DNA from: Eggerthellaceae bacterium
GTDB lineage: Bacteria > Actinomycetota > Coriobacteriia > Coriobacteriales > Eggerthellaceae
Assembly (NCBI GenBank): GCA_900753095.1
Contig: CAADXT010000049.1
Coordinates: 1 to 7,636 of the forward strand
DNA: 7,636 bases
Direction of reading: 5' to 3'
Of this stretch, positions 7,301-7,636 are shown one piece after another (position 1 is the stretch's first letter; each line of letters opens with the position of its first letter). The position numbers were made by a program, and so were the translations under genes. The notes beneath the pieces are model-generated. The model had not been told where the DNA came from. It saw only the letters and a program-made list of their open reading frames with translations, and did not search any database.

Positions 7301-7636
7301 ATGGTGCGCGTAGCGCGACGCAGGGCCGCATCGGTCTGCGCGAACTCGCGCACCGGAAAGATATCAACCCGATCGAGCGAGGAGATAGTTTGCCCCGTCG
7401 AGGGAAGGAAGCGACGTATCTCGTCCAGCTCGTCGCCGAAGAAGTCAAGGCGCACCGGATAAGCCAAATTGCCGGGGAACACATCGATCGCGCCGCCTTG
7501 AACGCAGAACGTGCCAGGGCCATCGAGCTTTCCGCTGTTCTCGTAGCCCATGGAAACCAGACAGTGCTCCAAGTCCTCGAAGCACGCTATGCCGCGCTGG
7601 GGATTTTCCGAAAGGTCGGCACCCGCCACTAGGGAA
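4363..7636 (-). CDS. mfd: Transcription-repair coupling factor (N-terminus outside the window)
   Basis: Mfd is an ATP-driven DNA translocase that binds stalled RNA polymerase, pushes it off damaged DNA and recruits UvrA for nucleotide excision repair. About 1090 residues are visible, reading leftward from the right edge. Counting from the codon at 7629-7627, they show the UvrB-like region (VQGGAIDVF near 43-51, then a FFGDE motif), the CarD-like RNA-polymerase-interaction domain (from FKPGDYVVH near 344 to about 400), helicase motifs GDVGFGKT (492-499), DEEQ (593-596), SATPIPRT (619-626) and GRVGR (765-769), and the C-terminal TRCF domain (about 866-965). The frame is still open at 7636, so roughly the first 130 residues are missing by comparison with E. 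coli Mfd. An unusual tail of about 70 residues (1019-1088) is rich in Ser and Arg. The catalytic core looks intact. It is convergent with the + strand genes and ends just before a terminator hairpin. Confidence 0.97.
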   Translation of the reverse strand, partial: SLVAGADLSENPQRGIACFEDLEHCLVSMGYENSGKLDGPGTFCVQGGAIDVFPGNLAYPVRLDFFGDELDEIRRFLPSTGQTISSLDRVDIFPVREFAQTDAALRRATRTIAKGAETNAAKRDLLERLEDDSKELPDLMAAYLLEETAAVGDYLPDSALTVLIEPRSLVDDAMHAYDELSKRCVGTSVPVSDLYMGPTELDFGSNPRATYVSIMRVGVQLDSELVVKRVDVAGDPEKLFGRLRSLAETGFTVVFSVPHFRARQEMKLSLVDLGIPINEVLDVVGDSSSKLKRGQVNIVDVEIPLGMIFPAAKMALVSLSDTQGAMATRKRSRIDVTEITFPFKPGDYVVHAAHGVAFFRDIVRQDVGGSERDYLLLEYAEGDKLYVPVEQLDRVTRYVGPEGSSPRLTRLNTSDWSRAMAKARKATKQLAFDLVDVYTRRASTQGYRYKEDTPWQHEMEESFPYQETPDQLAAIADIKADMQSPRPMDRLVCGDVGFGKTEVALRAAFKATQDNKQVMVLCPTTILAQQHYSTFKERFEPFGVKVEVLSRFRTPAQQKQALADFAEGTVSVLVGTHRLLSRDVNPHDLGLVIIDEEQRFGVAHKEQLKNMRESIDVLTLSATPIPRTMQMGLSGVRDMSLILTPPDDRRPVEVHVGEWDPDVVSDAIRREMARGGQIYYVSNRVRSIDEAVKRVQAAAGEARVGVAHGKMTKEQLEDVMENFAAGELDVLVATTIIESGIDNPHTNTLIIEDSQRLGLAQMYQLKGRVGRSSTQAYAYFLFPDNIPLTEEAVARLTALGEHTELGSGMRVAMRDLEIRGAGSLLGAEQSGNMSAVGFDLFAQMLSTAVNNAREGNPSAKEFLPPALSDIVVNVPDHTYFPEEYLPDADERVLYYRKIASADTIDAVNEIYEELLAKHPEMPQASINQFEKARLKAFANEHGIKLISVSAGKLTVEPFSLTKSQASSLRRKAGRYLADKKKMVVPLRVVVPGYGKSEEESDAGMLTNVFAYLQELAKEAKESGERPASGRGEAPRGTSSSESRRSASVAAASHRSTPSGSASSRKSTRSTSRSARAQSLGVTNYVGRRHR

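Noticed and set aside
4477..7632. A 1051-residue open frame on the + strand opposite mfd
   Set aside because: It mirrors the mfd frame along its whole length. Mfd has all its family motifs, while the antisense product is His/Arg/Leu-rich with no recognisable domain. High-GC codon bias commonly leaves such antisense frames open.

Overview
The window looks like ordinary chromosome from a high-GC anaerobic actinobacterium. My best guess is class Coriobacteriia (Eggerthella/Slackia/Adlercreutzia-like). This rests on GC-rich third codon positions, AAAGG-type ribosome binding sites, an Mfd with actinobacterial-style features and a cysteine-rich iron-sulfur protein. No database search was possible, so the genus is not assigned.

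Layout. Positions 1-326 hold what may be the last codons of an upstream gene, then a non-coding leader dominated by a long inverted repeat (arms 86-114 and 207-235, one mismatch, about 92 nt between them). Next on the + strand come gltX, glutamyl-tRNA synthetase (327-1823), and an unnamed protein with two ferredoxin-like modules (1888-3099). A perfect 16-bp hairpin (1886-1924) covers the preferred ATG of the second gene. After a short gap with its own RBS there is a single-pass membrane protein with a Pro/Gln/Ala-rich cytoplasmic N-terminus and two copies of a G-V-Y-x-V-G-T-D-I-P motif outside the cell (3188-4291). A terminator hairpin (4309-4349) separates it from mfd, the transcription-repair coupling factor. 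mfd runs on the - strand (4363-7636) and leaves the window before its N-terminus.

How the genes relate. gltX and mfd are housekeeping genes for translation and transcription-coupled DNA repair, and they converge on a shared terminator region. The iron-sulfur gene follows gltX by 64 nt and may be read from the same transcript. The membrane protein gene could have its own promoter. Nothing here is a mobile element, CRISPR array, rRNA or tRNA gene. I see no clear new multi-gene system. The items most worth a second look are the long inverted repeat before gltX, the hairpin over the start codon of the iron-sulfur gene, the dual-ferredoxin protein itself, and the repeat-bearing membrane protein.
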